Assembly (NCBI RefSeq): GCF_008386575.1
Contig: NZ_VUOA01000032.1
Span: forward strand, 18,051 to 82,050
DNA length: 64,000 nt
Source of the DNA: Salinarimonas soli
Lineage (GTDB): Bacteria; Pseudomonadota; Alphaproteobacteria; Rhizobiales; Beijerinckiaceae
Reading direction: 5' to 3'
Shown here: piece by piece, positions 26,754-35,016 of the stretch
How positions within the stretch are numbered: the stretch's first letter is position 1
Layout of the letters: each line of letters begins with the position of its first letter
The notes under the pieces: model-generated
Databases searched by the model: none
Told to the model about the DNA's origin: nothing
Seen by the model: only the letters and a program-made list of their open reading frames with translations
Program-made: the position numbers and the translations under genes

Positions 26754-28928
26754 TTACTCCGCGGTCCAGTCGATCTCGTCGTCGGTGTCGTCGTCGGCAT
26801 CGGGGAACGGCGTGGCCACGGCGAGAGGTGAGGAAACGGTCCCCGCCTCGGCCACCGGCGCCGGAGCGGGCGCGGGCGGGACCACGACCTCGGGCCGGTC
26901 GGTCCCGCCTGCCTCCTCGTCATCGCCGGCCGGCAGCCGGGCCCTGAGGCGCTCCTCCCGGTGCCCGGTATCCGCGTCGGCGGGATCGGCCGCGAGATCG
27001 AACATCGGATCGTCCACGTGCTCGCGGAACCAGTCGACGTCGATCTGCGTGAGGCGGACGGGCTTGGCGCCGGCGAGCCGCCCCTCCTCCCGCAGGAGCC
27101 GCATCGCCTTGACGAGCGTCTCCTGCGAGACGCGCTGGTCCTTGGACGTCATGCGCCGGGCGACTTCGACCGTGTCGCGCCACTCCTGGAGCGACACGCC
27201 GTCGGCGAGGCGGTGGTCCTCGCAGCGAATGCTCTCCCAGCGCCCCTCGTCCTCAAGGAGCACGAGGACATGCCCCAGGTCGGCGGGGTCCACCTTCACG
27301 AGGAACTCGTCGCCGAAGTGAAAGCCCTTGCGGCGGCGGATGCCCCTCAGGAGATCGGACTGGTAGCGCAGGCCCAGGAAGGTGATGCCGCTACGCTGGA
27401 TCGTGCGCGGGACCACGAGGGCGATGAGCGGCGTCAGGTCCTCGGCGGACGGCGGCAGGCGAACGCCGTAGCCCTGGAGGTCCGTCCAGCGCTGGAGCGG
27501 GGTGCGCCCCAGGAGACCGCCGTGCGGGCGGTTGTGGTAGATGTCGACGACCCAGATCGTGAACAGCTCCACCAATTGCGCGAGGGTCAATGCCGCCCGG
27601 CCGACGCTGTCGTAGTCGCCCCGCTCGCGCACGTCCCTGAAGGTGCGGCCCGGGAGGTAGGCGCAGAAGTCGCGGGCGATGGTGCCCAGGACGCGCTCGA
27701 CGATGCCCTTCAGGTGCGGGCGCCGCCGGGGCATGTACCTCAACTCGAAGCGCAACTGGCCGGCGGCGGCCTTCATCGAGCGCGAGTGGAATTCGCGGCC
27801 GTTGTCGAGCTTCACGACCTCCGGCACGCCGAACACCGGCCACGACGTCTGGACCCTGATGCCGGCGAGGTCCTTCGGCAGCACTGCCATGCGCAGGCAG
27901 TGCATGACAGACGTCCAGGACGGCCTCACGTCGGAGATGTGGAACCCGACGATCATGCGGGTCGCGGTGCAGATGGCGACCGTGAGCCAGACCCGCTTCG
28001 TCCGCTTGCCGTTGCGCTCCTTGGCCAGGGCCCCGTCGCCGTGCACGAGGAGGACGTCGAGGGGCGTGTGGTCGACCTCGACGACCTGAAGGGGCCGGGT
28101 GGCCTTCGGCGCCGCCTTGACGTGCCGGAACAGCTCCTCGGCGGCCGCCTTGCCCTCGCGGTGGTAGACCTCGTCGAACTTCGCGACGTTGCGCGCCACC
28201 CAGCGCCGCACCGTCGAGGCCGATGGGACGTCGAGCGGCTGGACCCGGCTTTCGTTGAGCCGGCGCACGTCGTCCTGGATGAACCTCACCACGTGGGCGA
28301 GGGGGAGCTGCTCCGGCGTCAGCCAGTCCTCCCGGATGCGCCTCGCAATGACGGCGTCGACCTCGGGGTCGATCTTCGGGCCGGCGCCGCCCTTGCGCTC
28401 CTCCAGCGGCACAAGCGCCGCCATCGAGCGGCCGGCCTTGCGCCAGCGGCGATACCACTTCTGAAGGGTCGAGCCGCCGACCTTCTCCACGCCGAGGGTC
28501 TCGGGGTCGGCCTCTTCCAGCTCCGCCTGAAGGCGACGGCGCTCGGCGGCGACCGACCTCGCGACGCTCGCGAAGCCGGCGATGGTCTTCTTCGCCGTGC
28601 CCTCGGCGAATGCGCGGTCGAATCCCTGGACATAGTCGAGGCGCCTCAGCGCCTCGTCCTGGTAGGCAACGTCGAAGCCCTCGATCTGGCGCTCCAGGTT
28701 GGCGCGCACGCCCTCGGGCAGCCCGGCCGCGAGCTCGGCGATGAGCCGGAGCCTGCGCGGCGTGGCGAAATAGAGGTCGGCGAGCTCCTGGTGCGTCTTC
28801 ACGACAGTCACCGGACGCTCGCCCATGGTGCGCAACGTCACGCCGGCGTCGTCCCGGGAGAGGACCTTGTGGTGCGCGCCGTCGATGACGACGAGGGTGT
28901 CGGGCTGGAGACGGATCTGGGGAATCAT
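26754..28928 (-). CDS. tniA: TniA/TnsB-like DDE transposase
   Basis: A 724-residue integrase-fold transposase. The catalytic triad is visible as Asp286 (VVEVDHTPLD), Asp375 (VVKLDNGREF) and Glu411 (LKGIVERVLG). N-terminal HTH-type regions (residues ~90-250; TLQKWYRRWRKAGRSMAALV, ASTVRRWVARNVAKF) should bind the end repeats. A Mu-type C-terminal beta-barrel follows, and the tail is acidic/proline-rich (VVVPPAPAPAPVAEAG), as expected for the TnsC contact. The start is ATG 28928; the frame is open much further upstream but overlaps the TnsA-like gene. Confidence 0.92.
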   Translation of the reverse strand: MIPQIRLQPDTLVVIDGAHHKVLSRDDAGVTLRTMGERPVTVVKTHQELADLYFATPRRLRLIAELAAGLPEGVRANLERQIEGFDVAYQDEALRRLDYVQGFDRAFAEGTAKKTIAGFASVARSVAAERRRLQAELEEADPETLGVEKVGGSTLQKWYRRWRKAGRSMAALVPLEERKGGAGPKIDPEVDAVIARRIREDWLTPEQLPLAHVVRFIQDDVRRLNESRVQPLDVPSASTVRRWVARNVAKFDEVYHREGKAAAEELFRHVKAAPKATRPLQVVEVDHTPLDVLLVHGDGALAKERNGKRTKRVWLTVAICTATRMIVGFHISDVRPSWTSVMHCLRMAVLPKDLAGIRVQTSWPVFGVPEVVKLDNGREFHSRSMKAAAGQLRFELRYMPRRRPHLKGIVERVLGTIARDFCAYLPGRTFRDVRERGDYDSVGRAALTLAQLVELFTIWVVDIYHNRPHGGLLGRTPLQRWTDLQGYGVRLPPSAEDLTPLIALVVPRTIQRSGITFLGLRYQSDLLRGIRRRKGFHFGDEFLVKVDPADLGHVLVLLEDEGRWESIRCEDHRLADGVSLQEWRDTVEVARRMTSKDQRVSQETLVKAMRLLREEGRLAGAKPVRLTQIDVDWFREHVDDPMFDLAADPADADTGHREERLRARLPAGDDEEAGGTDRPEVVVPPAPAPAPVAEAGTVSSPLAVATPFPDADDDTDDEIDWTAE

Positions 28929-28951
28929 CGGAACTCCTGCTGGCGGTGGAA

Positions 28952-29677
28952 CTAGGCGGGCACCCGCACGAGCGCGTGGTCGTCGAGCAGGCGGAACGGG
29001 TCGACGGGGGCGAGCTCGCCCCGGGCGACGAGGGCCAGGACGGCCCTGAAGGAGCGGTCGCCGAGCCCGGAGGCGAGCCTCAGGTCGACGATGCGCGCGT
29101 CGCCGCCGAACCGGTCGACGGTGACCCGCATGGTGTGGAGCTCGACCTCGTCGACCAGGAACGTGCGCTCGCTCGCCACAAGGGCGGCGTTGGCGAGGCG
29201 GACGGCGTCCATCGTCAGCTCGGTCCACAGCTCGAAACGGTCGTATCCGTTGGCCTTCGCCGCGGCCGCGAGGAGACCGAAGGCTCCGATGCCGCCCAGG
29301 CTCGCGACGCGCCTCGCGGGCTTGACCTGCGCGCAGACCTTGCTGCCGTCGTCGTAGCGGACCGCGAAGTCGGGACGGTGCAGGCGCCACTCGGCCCCGT
29401 CGAACCACCGGAAGGGCGCCGGCTCCTCCTGGTAGGACACGACGCACGGATCGTCCTCGATCAGGACGATGTAGTCGCGCGCGAGGAGGCCCTCGTAGGC
29501 TACCATGCGGTAGCCCATCTGCGCCTTGCCCGACGGGTACTCGCCCGTGATGCAGTCCCGCCTGCCGGTCACGACCCGGCGGGTGGGCTGCGGCTTGCCG
29601 ACGTGGCGCGAGAGGAGCGTCGGCGTCCGCGCGACGCCGGCCCGCGAGGCGCCGGAGCGGTTGGCGTGACCGCTCAT
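28952..29677 (-). CDS. TnsA-like endonuclease (probably active)
   Basis: A 241-residue protein. The TnsA-type PD-(D/E)XK site is Glu62 (AYEGLLARDYI), Asp103 (RPDFAVRYDDG) and Gln117-x-Lys119 (CAQVKPARR), preceded by DPCVVSYQEEPAPFRW, the usual QP/EP strand. TnsA cuts the 5' strands so that Tn7 leaves by cut-and-paste. Its ATG overlaps the stop of a second TnsA-like gene and its stop lies 23 bp before tniA. The C-terminal ~80 residues resemble the winged-helix part of TnsA. Confidence 0.8.
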   Translation of the reverse strand: MSGHANRSGASRAGVARTPTLLSRHVGKPQPTRRVVTGRRDCITGEYPSGKAQMGYRMVAYEGLLARDYIVLIEDDPCVVSYQEEPAPFRWFDGAEWRLHRPDFAVRYDDGSKVCAQVKPARRVASLGGIGAFGLLAAAAKANGYDRFELWTELTMDAVRLANAALVASERTFLVDEVELHTMRVTVDRFGGDARIVDLRLASGLGDRSFRAVLALVARGELAPVDPFRLLDDHALVRVPA

Positions 29678-30492
29678 CGCAGCGTCCCCCTCTTGATGGC
29701 GGACGCGCCATCCAGAGGCTTGCGCAGGTCGAGGGACACCTCGCCGGCCATGGCCAGCGCCATGATCGCCGCGAGGGTTCGCGAGACGCCGCGCCGGCAC
29801 GCGAACCGGAGCCGGCGGTGCACCTGCCCGACGGTGGTCGGAAAGCCGATCCGCGAGATCGCGTCCCTGGCGCGGGCCAAGTCGGCGGCGCCGGTCCCGC
29901 CGGCCTCTTCGCGGGTGTGCTCCCGCAGCATCCGGGCGTGGTTGAGCCTCGCCTGGCGCGCGAAGAGCCGCGCCTCGGTCCAGACCTCGAAGCCGACGCC
30001 GAGCTCCGCATATCCGGCCCGGACGGCACCCTCGTCGCGGATCCGGTCGGTGCCGGTCCGGTCGCGCTCCCAGGTCCACGCGAGGGCGACGGCCAAGACC
30101 GAGCCGTCGCGACGGCGCGCGACGAGGTCGGGCACGAAGGCCTGCGGGACCATGCCGCCCCCCTGGCGCGGGTAGAGCAGCACGTGGGGACGGAGGGCGA
30201 TGAGCTCGATGTCCGGGTCGCAGGCGAGGCGCTGCACCGCGGCGGTCTCCAGGGAGCAGGTCGTGGTCACGACGCCGCCGAACACCTTGCCCGTGCGCAC
30301 GACGTCCGGGACGGCCGTGCGGCGGGGCCTGCGGGACTGGAGGGGAGCGGAGGCCGCGGCGAGGCCGAGGTCGGCGGGGTGGACCTGCGGCACGGCGGTG
30401 CCGGCCGCCACCGCACGGGTGGAGACCGTCGTCGCGGCGCGCCGGACGGCCGGAACGGACAGGGTGGGCACATGGTCGGTCAGGTTGCGCAT
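29674..30492 (-). CDS. second TnsA-like protein, catalytic residues altered
   Basis: A 272-residue protein. After a ~65-residue Ala/Arg-rich start it follows the TnsA pattern: SLETAAV (Glu82), DPDIELIALRPHVLLYP, FVPDLVARRRDG (Asp122), then SVLAVALAWTWERDR, where the expected E/Q-x-K is V-x-L. GVGFEVWTEARLFARQARLN and a C-terminal winged-helix-like segment (ISRIGFPTTVGQVHRRLRF) complete the match. It is translationally coupled (ATGA) to the next TnsA-like gene. I infer a structural partner forming a heterodimer with the active subunit. It is the first gene of the transposition operon. Confidence 0.65.
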   Translation of the reverse strand: MRNLTDHVPTLSVPAVRRAATTVSTRAVAAGTAVPQVHPADLGLAAASAPLQSRRPRRTAVPDVVRTGKVFGGVVTTTCSLETAAVQRLACDPDIELIALRPHVLLYPRQGGGMVPQAFVPDLVARRRDGSVLAVALAWTWERDRTGTDRIRDEGAVRAGYAELGVGFEVWTEARLFARQARLNHARMLREHTREEAGGTGAADLARARDAISRIGFPTTVGQVHRRLRFACRRGVSRTLAAIMALAMAGEVSLDLRKPLDGASAIKRGTLR

Positions 30493-30649
30493 GGAAGACC
30501 CCGGTCGGGTTCTGAAGGGAGGGTGACGGCTGCCGGCCGTCGGCTCGGGAAGCCCGTGCCGGACCCGACCCGGGGTGCATTCCCGTTCGGGGCCGGCGCC
30601 TTGCGATTGGGTTGGGACGGCCGTGGTGGGCTTGCCGCCTTGCCGTCTG

Positions 30650-31366
30650 TCACGGCGTCCGGTCGGACGTCGGCTTGGGATCCGGGTCGCGAGCGGACCG
30701 GACGGTGGCCGCAAGCTCCCCCAGGATGGCCCGCCACCGGTCGCTCGGCGCAATGCCGGTCACCGGCCACGGTCGGCGCTCGAAGTCGTGCCGCCAGGCC
30801 CCGGCGACCTCGGCGAGGGTCTCGACGGAGATCCTCATCCGGCCCTCGTGGTCGAGGGGCGGCTTGCGCCTGGCGACCGCCGCGACGATCTCCCGGCAGG
30901 CCCGGTCCATCCACGCGTCCGGCTCGCGCCGCCAGAGGGGCCACATGGCCGGATGGTCGATGCGCACCCCGTGGTCACGGGACCAATCCGCCGCCGCGCC
31001 CGCCGACCAGAGAAGGTCGTCGTCCACGACGATGCCGGACGGTCGAACCGGGCAGGTCCAGAGCGTCGCGACCTCAGGGTGCCTGGCGTGCTCGAAGAGG
31101 GCGGCCATCGCCTCGGGCGAGGGGGCGTCCGCGCCGACCGCGGCGGCGACGACCGCCGCGGACGTCCTGTCCCGCACGAGGGTGAGGGCGGCGCCGTGGG
31201 GCGTGGCCGGGGAGGCCAGGGCCACCGTCGACAGTCGGCGCACCAGGACGTCGACCCGGACACCGCGTGCGGTGACGAGGCTGTCGAGGCCGGCGACCGG
31301 CCCTGGCGTGCGATGCGCCGGGTCGGGGAACGGGCCGTCGCGATCCGTCTCGGGATTCTCGCTCAC
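30650..31366 (-). CDS. hypothetical protein
   Basis: A 238-residue protein from a GTG start, rich in Ala/Arg/Trp, with segments LVTARGVRVDVLVRRLSTVA and PAMWPLWRREPDAWMDRACR. No family recognised. It follows the 78-residue gene by 10 bp and precedes the TnsA-like gene by 157 bp on the same strand, so it may be an accessory gene of the element. Codon use matches the transposition genes. Confidence 0.55.
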   Translation of the reverse strand: MSENPETDRDGPFPDPAHRTPGPVAGLDSLVTARGVRVDVLVRRLSTVALASPATPHGAALTLVRDRTSAAVVAAAVGADAPSPEAMAALFEHARHPEVATLWTCPVRPSGIVVDDDLLWSAGAAADWSRDHGVRIDHPAMWPLWRREPDAWMDRACREIVAAVARRKPPLDHEGRMRISVETLAEVAGAWRHDFERRPWPVTGIAPSDRWRAILGELAATVRSARDPDPKPTSDRTP

Positions 31367-31376
31367 CGGCGCCCCC

Positions 31377-31613
31377 TCAGCACTCGTGGACGACGACGTC
31401 GAGCAGCGTCAGCCCGCTCTCGTCGTCGGTCACGTGGAGGACGGGCCTGTAGGGGCGCCCCTCGGGGCCCTCCAGGAAGACCGGGAGCCCCAGGCTCGTG
31501 GTGACGGCGAAGTCCGCCTGGAACGAGACGGAGCCGCTCCGGCCCGGCCCGCGCCGGCCGGACCTATGGTTACGGCGCCTGACCTGCGCCCAGGGGTTGG
31601 TTAACTGTCTCAT
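31377..31613 (-). CDS. small hypothetical protein
   Basis: A 78-residue protein beginning MRQLTNPWAQVRRRN with a basic N-terminus. A beta-rich C-terminus follows (VFLEGPEGRPYRPVLHVTD, then DESGLTLLDVVVHEC). No family recognised. I use ATG 31613; the frame is open further upstream without protein-like sequence. It is the first of two closely spaced genes upstream of the transposition operon. Confidence 0.5.
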   Translation of the reverse strand: MRQLTNPWAQVRRRNHRSGRRGPGRSGSVSFQADFAVTTSLGLPVFLEGPEGRPYRPVLHVTDDESGLTLLDVVVHEC

Positions 31614-32493
31614 GACAAAAGCCCTCCCGTGCCGCGCGGACGGGCGTCCGGCGGGTTGTGGTTCGCGGTGCGTCGGGCTATTTTCGATGCGGACGATCAG
31701 GATGCGTCCGAACGGCAGTCTCCGAGTGTCCTCAAGCCATGCCCGACATGGCCTGCGATCTCGGCGACCGTGATCCGGAACGGCGCGTGGACAGGCGTCC
31801 ACGCCTCGGACCGGTCATGAAGGCGGCTGTCCCGGCAAGCCGGGGCGGTGTCTGGGAAAAGCGTTCGGACACGCACCGGGGTCCTGACCCTGGTGAGGGG
31901 CGTAGGGCGTGCAGGCCCTACGCCCCTTTTTCATGTCCTTCCGCCCCGACCGCCGGGACCCTCCACCTCCGCCAGTTGTGTTCCACCGCCGAACAGGATT
32001 GGCGAATGGAACCTCGTGGGCATAACCTCCCCCCGGACCGTGTCGCCGGACGCCATCCACGTGCGTGGAGAGGCGACCGGCGACACGGCTTAAGGCCGGT
32101 ACGCCAGGGTGCAGCCGAGCGCCGCCCCGAAGGACGTCGGATCAGTCCGTTGCTTGGAGATCAGGCGGAGCTCTGCGCTACGACGCCTTCTTGGGAAGGC
32201 AGCCGGCGCGCAAAGGCGACCGTCCGATCCCGCTCGCGCGGGGACGTGTGTTCTCGGCTTTTCCCATGTCAGAACCATAAGGCGCGAACGCGCCATTTGG
32301 AAGATACCCGGAGCGAATATCCTTCGTCAGGCCGGGCGCATCAACCTGTATGGTGAATCTTCGGCAATACCAATCGATTCAATCGCTATAAGCAGACCGG
32401 GTTGATGGCATCATCATACTCAATGCAGGCCTGGTCAACATGTAGATAACTTCATCATGGTGAATCGATTTCCAGCGCTTTGGCTCGGGAGAG
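31614..32493. other. 880-bp stretch without a supported gene
   Basis: Only short arginine-rich frames are present on both strands and none looks like a protein. The stretch holds the strong hairpin at 31897-31931 and becomes more A+T-rich from about 32260 to 32480. That makes it a possible place for a promoter, a small RNA or the hidden right end of the transposon. I found no copy of the 18-bp repeat here. Confidence 0.5.
31897..31931 (+). terminator. strong intrinsic terminator (plus-strand U-tract)
   Basis: GGGGCGTAGGGC (31897-31908) and GCCCTACGCCCC (31915-31926) form a perfect 12-bp stem with a 6-base loop, followed directly by TTTTT. This is a textbook rho-independent terminator for plus-strand transcripts, yet no plus-strand gene lies upstream. 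It could end a small RNA or an unannotated transcript. Confidence 0.8.
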
Positions 32494-33429
32494 CTATGGA
32501 GCAAAATTAACTGAGACATCATCATCTGCATCCAGCGCTTCGTCTGCTTCCAACTCTCTAGCGATCATGCGGTCGAAGGTGTCACCCGCGAGGGCGGTGA
32601 ACGCCGGCAGGGTCTGCTCGTCGAGGCAGTGGATGGGTTGCCCGGTATGGAAGCAGCGCCGAACGGAGGGCCCATCGTCCACGCCGGGCCGGGGTGCCAT
32701 TCTCACGCTTGATCCATGGAGGTGGGCCAGCAGCCCTGGAACCAAGGGCCTCACCTCGCGAAACAGGCGCTGTCTGATGTCCTCGGAAGTGATGAAGCCA
32801 TGCGGCAGGGCCGGAAAGACCCTTTCGAGCACGCGAGCAAGACCCTCGACCTCGCTCGTCGCGACTACCCAGCGGTTGAGCCCGGTAAGGTGCATCCGGA
32901 CAAGCCCGCTCGGAGTGCCGAACAGCTTGGGAGCCTCGCCCTTCAGCGCGCGCTCGGCTATGTGCCGCCATGCCTGGGCCATGACCTTCGGATCGACACG
33001 ACCGGCAAGGAGTTCGGCAGCCTCGCACAGCATGAGCCATCCAGGTGGGCGCGGCAGGCGCTGTGGCGGGGGCTCGACGGACGCGACGATCAACGGCAGG
33101 GCACTTTCGTGGAGGCACCACCGGTCCACTCCCTTGATCCTGCACGCGGCCATGCGAATGACCTCGCCGCCGAGCGTCACGGAATGCCCCTCGCTGCACT
33201 CGGCGACCAAGTCCGCCCATATCCTTTGGAATGCGTGAGTTTTGAAGCTCAACCCCGTGCGGCCACTGACCTCGCGCATCGATAGCCACTCGGACGTCTT
33301 TGGCGCAGCACCGGGGATGCGCCGCTCCCGTCTCGCCCAGGACTCCCGTATGGCGAGGGAGCGGACCGAAACGACTCGGTTCCCATGATCGCTGGAAGCC
33401 TCCTCTGCGCCCATGCGGAAGTCCGACAC
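32494..33429 (-). CDS. hypothetical protein with two DNA-binding-like modules
   Basis: A 311-residue protein from GTG 33429 (ATG 33414 is possible). Two similar segments are visible, WLSMREVSGRTGLSFKTHAF and WLMLCEAAELLAGRVDPKVM. Each is followed about 35-45 residues later by a strand with R-x-x-GVDRW or LTGLNRW and then a short helix (SALPLIVASV, SEVEGLARVL). This is the same rhythm as the modules at the C-terminus of the frameshifted TniQ, so it may be a sequence-specific DNA-binding accessory factor. No family name can be given. Confidence 0.6.
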   Translation of the reverse strand: MSDFRMGAEEASSDHGNRVVSVRSLAIRESWARRERRIPGAAPKTSEWLSMREVSGRTGLSFKTHAFQRIWADLVAECSEGHSVTLGGEVIRMAACRIKGVDRWCLHESALPLIVASVEPPPQRLPRPPGWLMLCEAAELLAGRVDPKVMAQAWRHIAERALKGEAPKLFGTPSGLVRMHLTGLNRWVVATSEVEGLARVLERVFPALPHGFITSEDIRQRLFREVRPLVPGLLAHLHGSSVRMAPRPGVDDGPSVRRCFHTGQPIHCLDEQTLPAFTALAGDTFDRMIARELEADEALDADDDVSVNFAP

Positions 33430-33636
33430 CGCTCATCCCCGAATCCAGTTGTGCCTCAAGGCTTGATCCGGGGCACGCAGGCGACAATGGGCGCCTGCGA
33501 CGGGTCGGCGCTGGGATCGTGCTTGTCGGCTTGAGCGAGCCCGGACCTGGATGGTGGAGCCGTTCTAGAACCCGGGACTCGGCAATGTGGACGTCGCAAG
33601 CGCGGGGGCGAGAACCCGCTCCGCAGCACCTACCCC

Positions 33637-34023
33637 TCAGATCAGGTTGTCACCGTCGACCTTGACGGCGAACGCCCGCTCGACGCCGCACTGGTTCGCG
33701 AGACGCAACGCGGTGGGCAGATCGCACCCCCAGTCGTCGAAGCCCGGATCGAGCAGCATTGCCGTCTCGATGACCTCCGAAGGGTCCTGCCCGTCGTCGT
33801 GGAGCACGTCCCACACCGCGGGATGGCGCGCGTCGGCGGCCGGCGGTCCAGCGACGCGCCGTCGCGCGACGCACGTCCTGGATCGCGCTGTGACCGCGGC
33901 CCCGGGTTCGCGCTGCCGCACCCCCGTCCTAGGGACCCCGCGAACCCTGCGCCGGCCGCGCTCGGCCCTGGCACGCCCGTCCTTCGCCGCGGCGGCGCCG
34001 CGCTCCCTCATCGCCTGGGGCAT
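33637..34023 (-). CDS. small hypothetical protein
   Basis: A 128-residue protein with an Arg/Ala-rich first half and a folded-looking second half (HPAVWDVLHDDGQDPSEVIE, FDDWGCDLPTALRLANQCG). No family recognised. ATG 34023 has GAGAGG about 8 bp upstream and lies 22 bp after the gene at 34046, so they are probably co-transcribed. The first half may be non-globular or the true start may be later. Confidence 0.5.
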   Translation of the reverse strand: MPQAMRERGAAAAKDGRARAERGRRRVRGVPRTGVRQREPGAAVTARSRTCVARRRVAGPPAADARHPAVWDVLHDDGQDPSEVIETAMLLDPGFDDWGCDLPTALRLANQCGVERAFAVKVDGDNLI

Positions 34024-34045
34024 CGCTTACCTCTCTTTCGCGGCA

Positions 34046-34903
34046 TCAGACGCGCAGCGCCCGGGCCAGGCTGCCGCACACGGCCTGCGGGCCGAGCGCG
34101 GCACCCGGCGCCCGAGCATGGCGCCGCGTCGCGACGGGGCCACGGGCGACGGGCCGGCGCGCGGGGGACGTCACGGGGCGGGCCCGGACCTCCACGGCAT
34201 CGGGCGCGAGCCGGTCGTACGCTTCCGCGAGGGACCGCAGGAGGGCCTGCGGCTCCCTGGGCGCAGTCTCGGCGTCGCCGAGGAGTTTCGCGAAGGCCAC
34301 TCGGTCGAGGGGTCGACGGGGATCGACCGACGCGGCCACCATGGCCGCAGTCATCAGCACCGCCCGGCGCTGCAGCCGGGCCGACGTGATCCCGACCATC
34401 ATCGCCCGCGAGTCCTGGCCGCAGAGGCAGGGCATCTTCACGGGCAGCACGAGCCCGAGGGGCGAACGGCCGGGAACGCCCGTGTCGCCGTCGCAGGCCA
34501 GGATCCAAGGCGCGGCGCCGGCATCCCCCGGTCGACGCGCGGCCCTCCTCGACTCGTCCGTGGCCATAAAGTCGCGCCCGCAGGGAAGGACCCTCAGGTC
34601 GGCACGGGCGGAGAGCGCAGACGCGCCGAGCAGCTCGAACGGCAGCGCGAGCACCACATCGCGCCCGGCCGCGACCGCGTCGTCGAGCACGGTCCCGAGG
34701 TCGTGGGCGGCGCGCGGACCCATCGCGACGTGGGCCACCTTGACGGCGGGAAGGGAACCGGTGCGGATCGTATCGCCCGCGCGCGAGCCGTCCGCCGGCA
34801 CCTGGACCAGGAGGACGGACTGGTCGACGCGGGCGAGGGTGTCGGCCGTGAGAACCGCCGCGTGAGCGGCGCTGGGGTGGTCGGAGTAGAAGGCAATGAT
34901 CAT
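34046..34903 (-). CDS. uncharacterised protein, paralogue of the gene at 38043
   Basis: A 285-residue protein beginning MIIAFYSDHPSAAHAAVLTA. Its pattern (opening strand and helix, VLLVQVPADG, RDVVLALPFELLGA, PWILACDGDTGVPGRSPLGL, VLPVKMPC) runs parallel to the gene at 38043-39107, with VIVRVTVPGE, RNVVLDLPITLLA, PPWILGMGRSGG and VLPVVLP. It loosely recalls ParA/MinD-type folds, with alternating strands and helices, but the deviant Walker motif is absent, so nucleotide binding is not supported. A near-palindrome at 34942-34963 lies upstream. Confidence 0.6.
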   Translation of the reverse strand: MIIAFYSDHPSAAHAAVLTADTLARVDQSVLLVQVPADGSRAGDTIRTGSLPAVKVAHVAMGPRAAHDLGTVLDDAVAAGRDVVLALPFELLGASALSARADLRVLPCGRDFMATDESRRAARRPGDAGAAPWILACDGDTGVPGRSPLGLVLPVKMPCLCGQDSRAMMVGITSARLQRRAVLMTAAMVAASVDPRRPLDRVAFAKLLGDAETAPREPQALLRSLAEAYDRLAPDAVEVRARPVTSPARRPVARGPVATRRHARAPGAALGPQAVCGSLARALRV

Positions 34904-34941
34904 CTGTCACTCCCTTGCGACGGTGCGGCGTGCACCGTATG

Positions 34942-34963
34942 TCGATATTTCTAGAACTATCGA
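34942..34963. promoter_or_regulatory. 22-bp near-palindrome upstream of the 34046-34903 gene
   Basis: The arms TCGATA and TATCGA flank a central TCTAGA, with only the two dinucleotides between them mismatched. It lies 39-60 bp upstream of the start codon in an A+T-rich pocket. This fits an operator for a homodimeric regulator that is not identified. Confidence 0.45.
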
Positions 34964-35016
34964 AATGATAAAGCTAGAGGGATCGTGGGGCCGATGGCGC
35001 CCTTCGTGCCCGCTGG

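Larger units (their letters stand above)
18107..30492 (-). mobile_element. Tn7-like transposon: transposition genes plus restriction-modification-like cargo (boundaries uncertain)
   Basis: Reading leftwards, the order is TnsA-like, TnsA-like, TniA/TnsB, TniB/TnsC, TniQ/TnsD, then two methylases and a nuclease, then the 18-bp repeat array. This is the Tn7 layout, with tnsABCD-type genes in order and cargo beyond tniQ. Adjacent transposition genes overlap or nearly touch. The left boundary is set by the repeats. The right boundary could lie anywhere upstream of 30492, and I found no inverted copies of the 18-bp motif up to 40 kb. The frameshift in tniQ suggests the element may be unable to use its TniQ route. 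Confidence 0.7.

Noticed and set aside
26961-28955. 664-residue plus-strand open frame opposite tniA
   Set aside because: It is a mirror of the transposase gene; the minus-strand product has a complete DDE triad and this one has no recognisable motif.
28929-30029. Upstream extension of the tniA frame as coding
   Set aside because: The frame is open but the sequence is Arg/Pro/Gly-rich nonsense that overlaps two well-supported TnsA-like genes; the conserved protein starts at ATG 28928.
34046-34903. ParA/MinD ATPase call for the 285-residue protein
   Set aside because: Strand and helix rhythm is similar, but no deviant Walker A (KGGxxK) or Walker A' motif is present.
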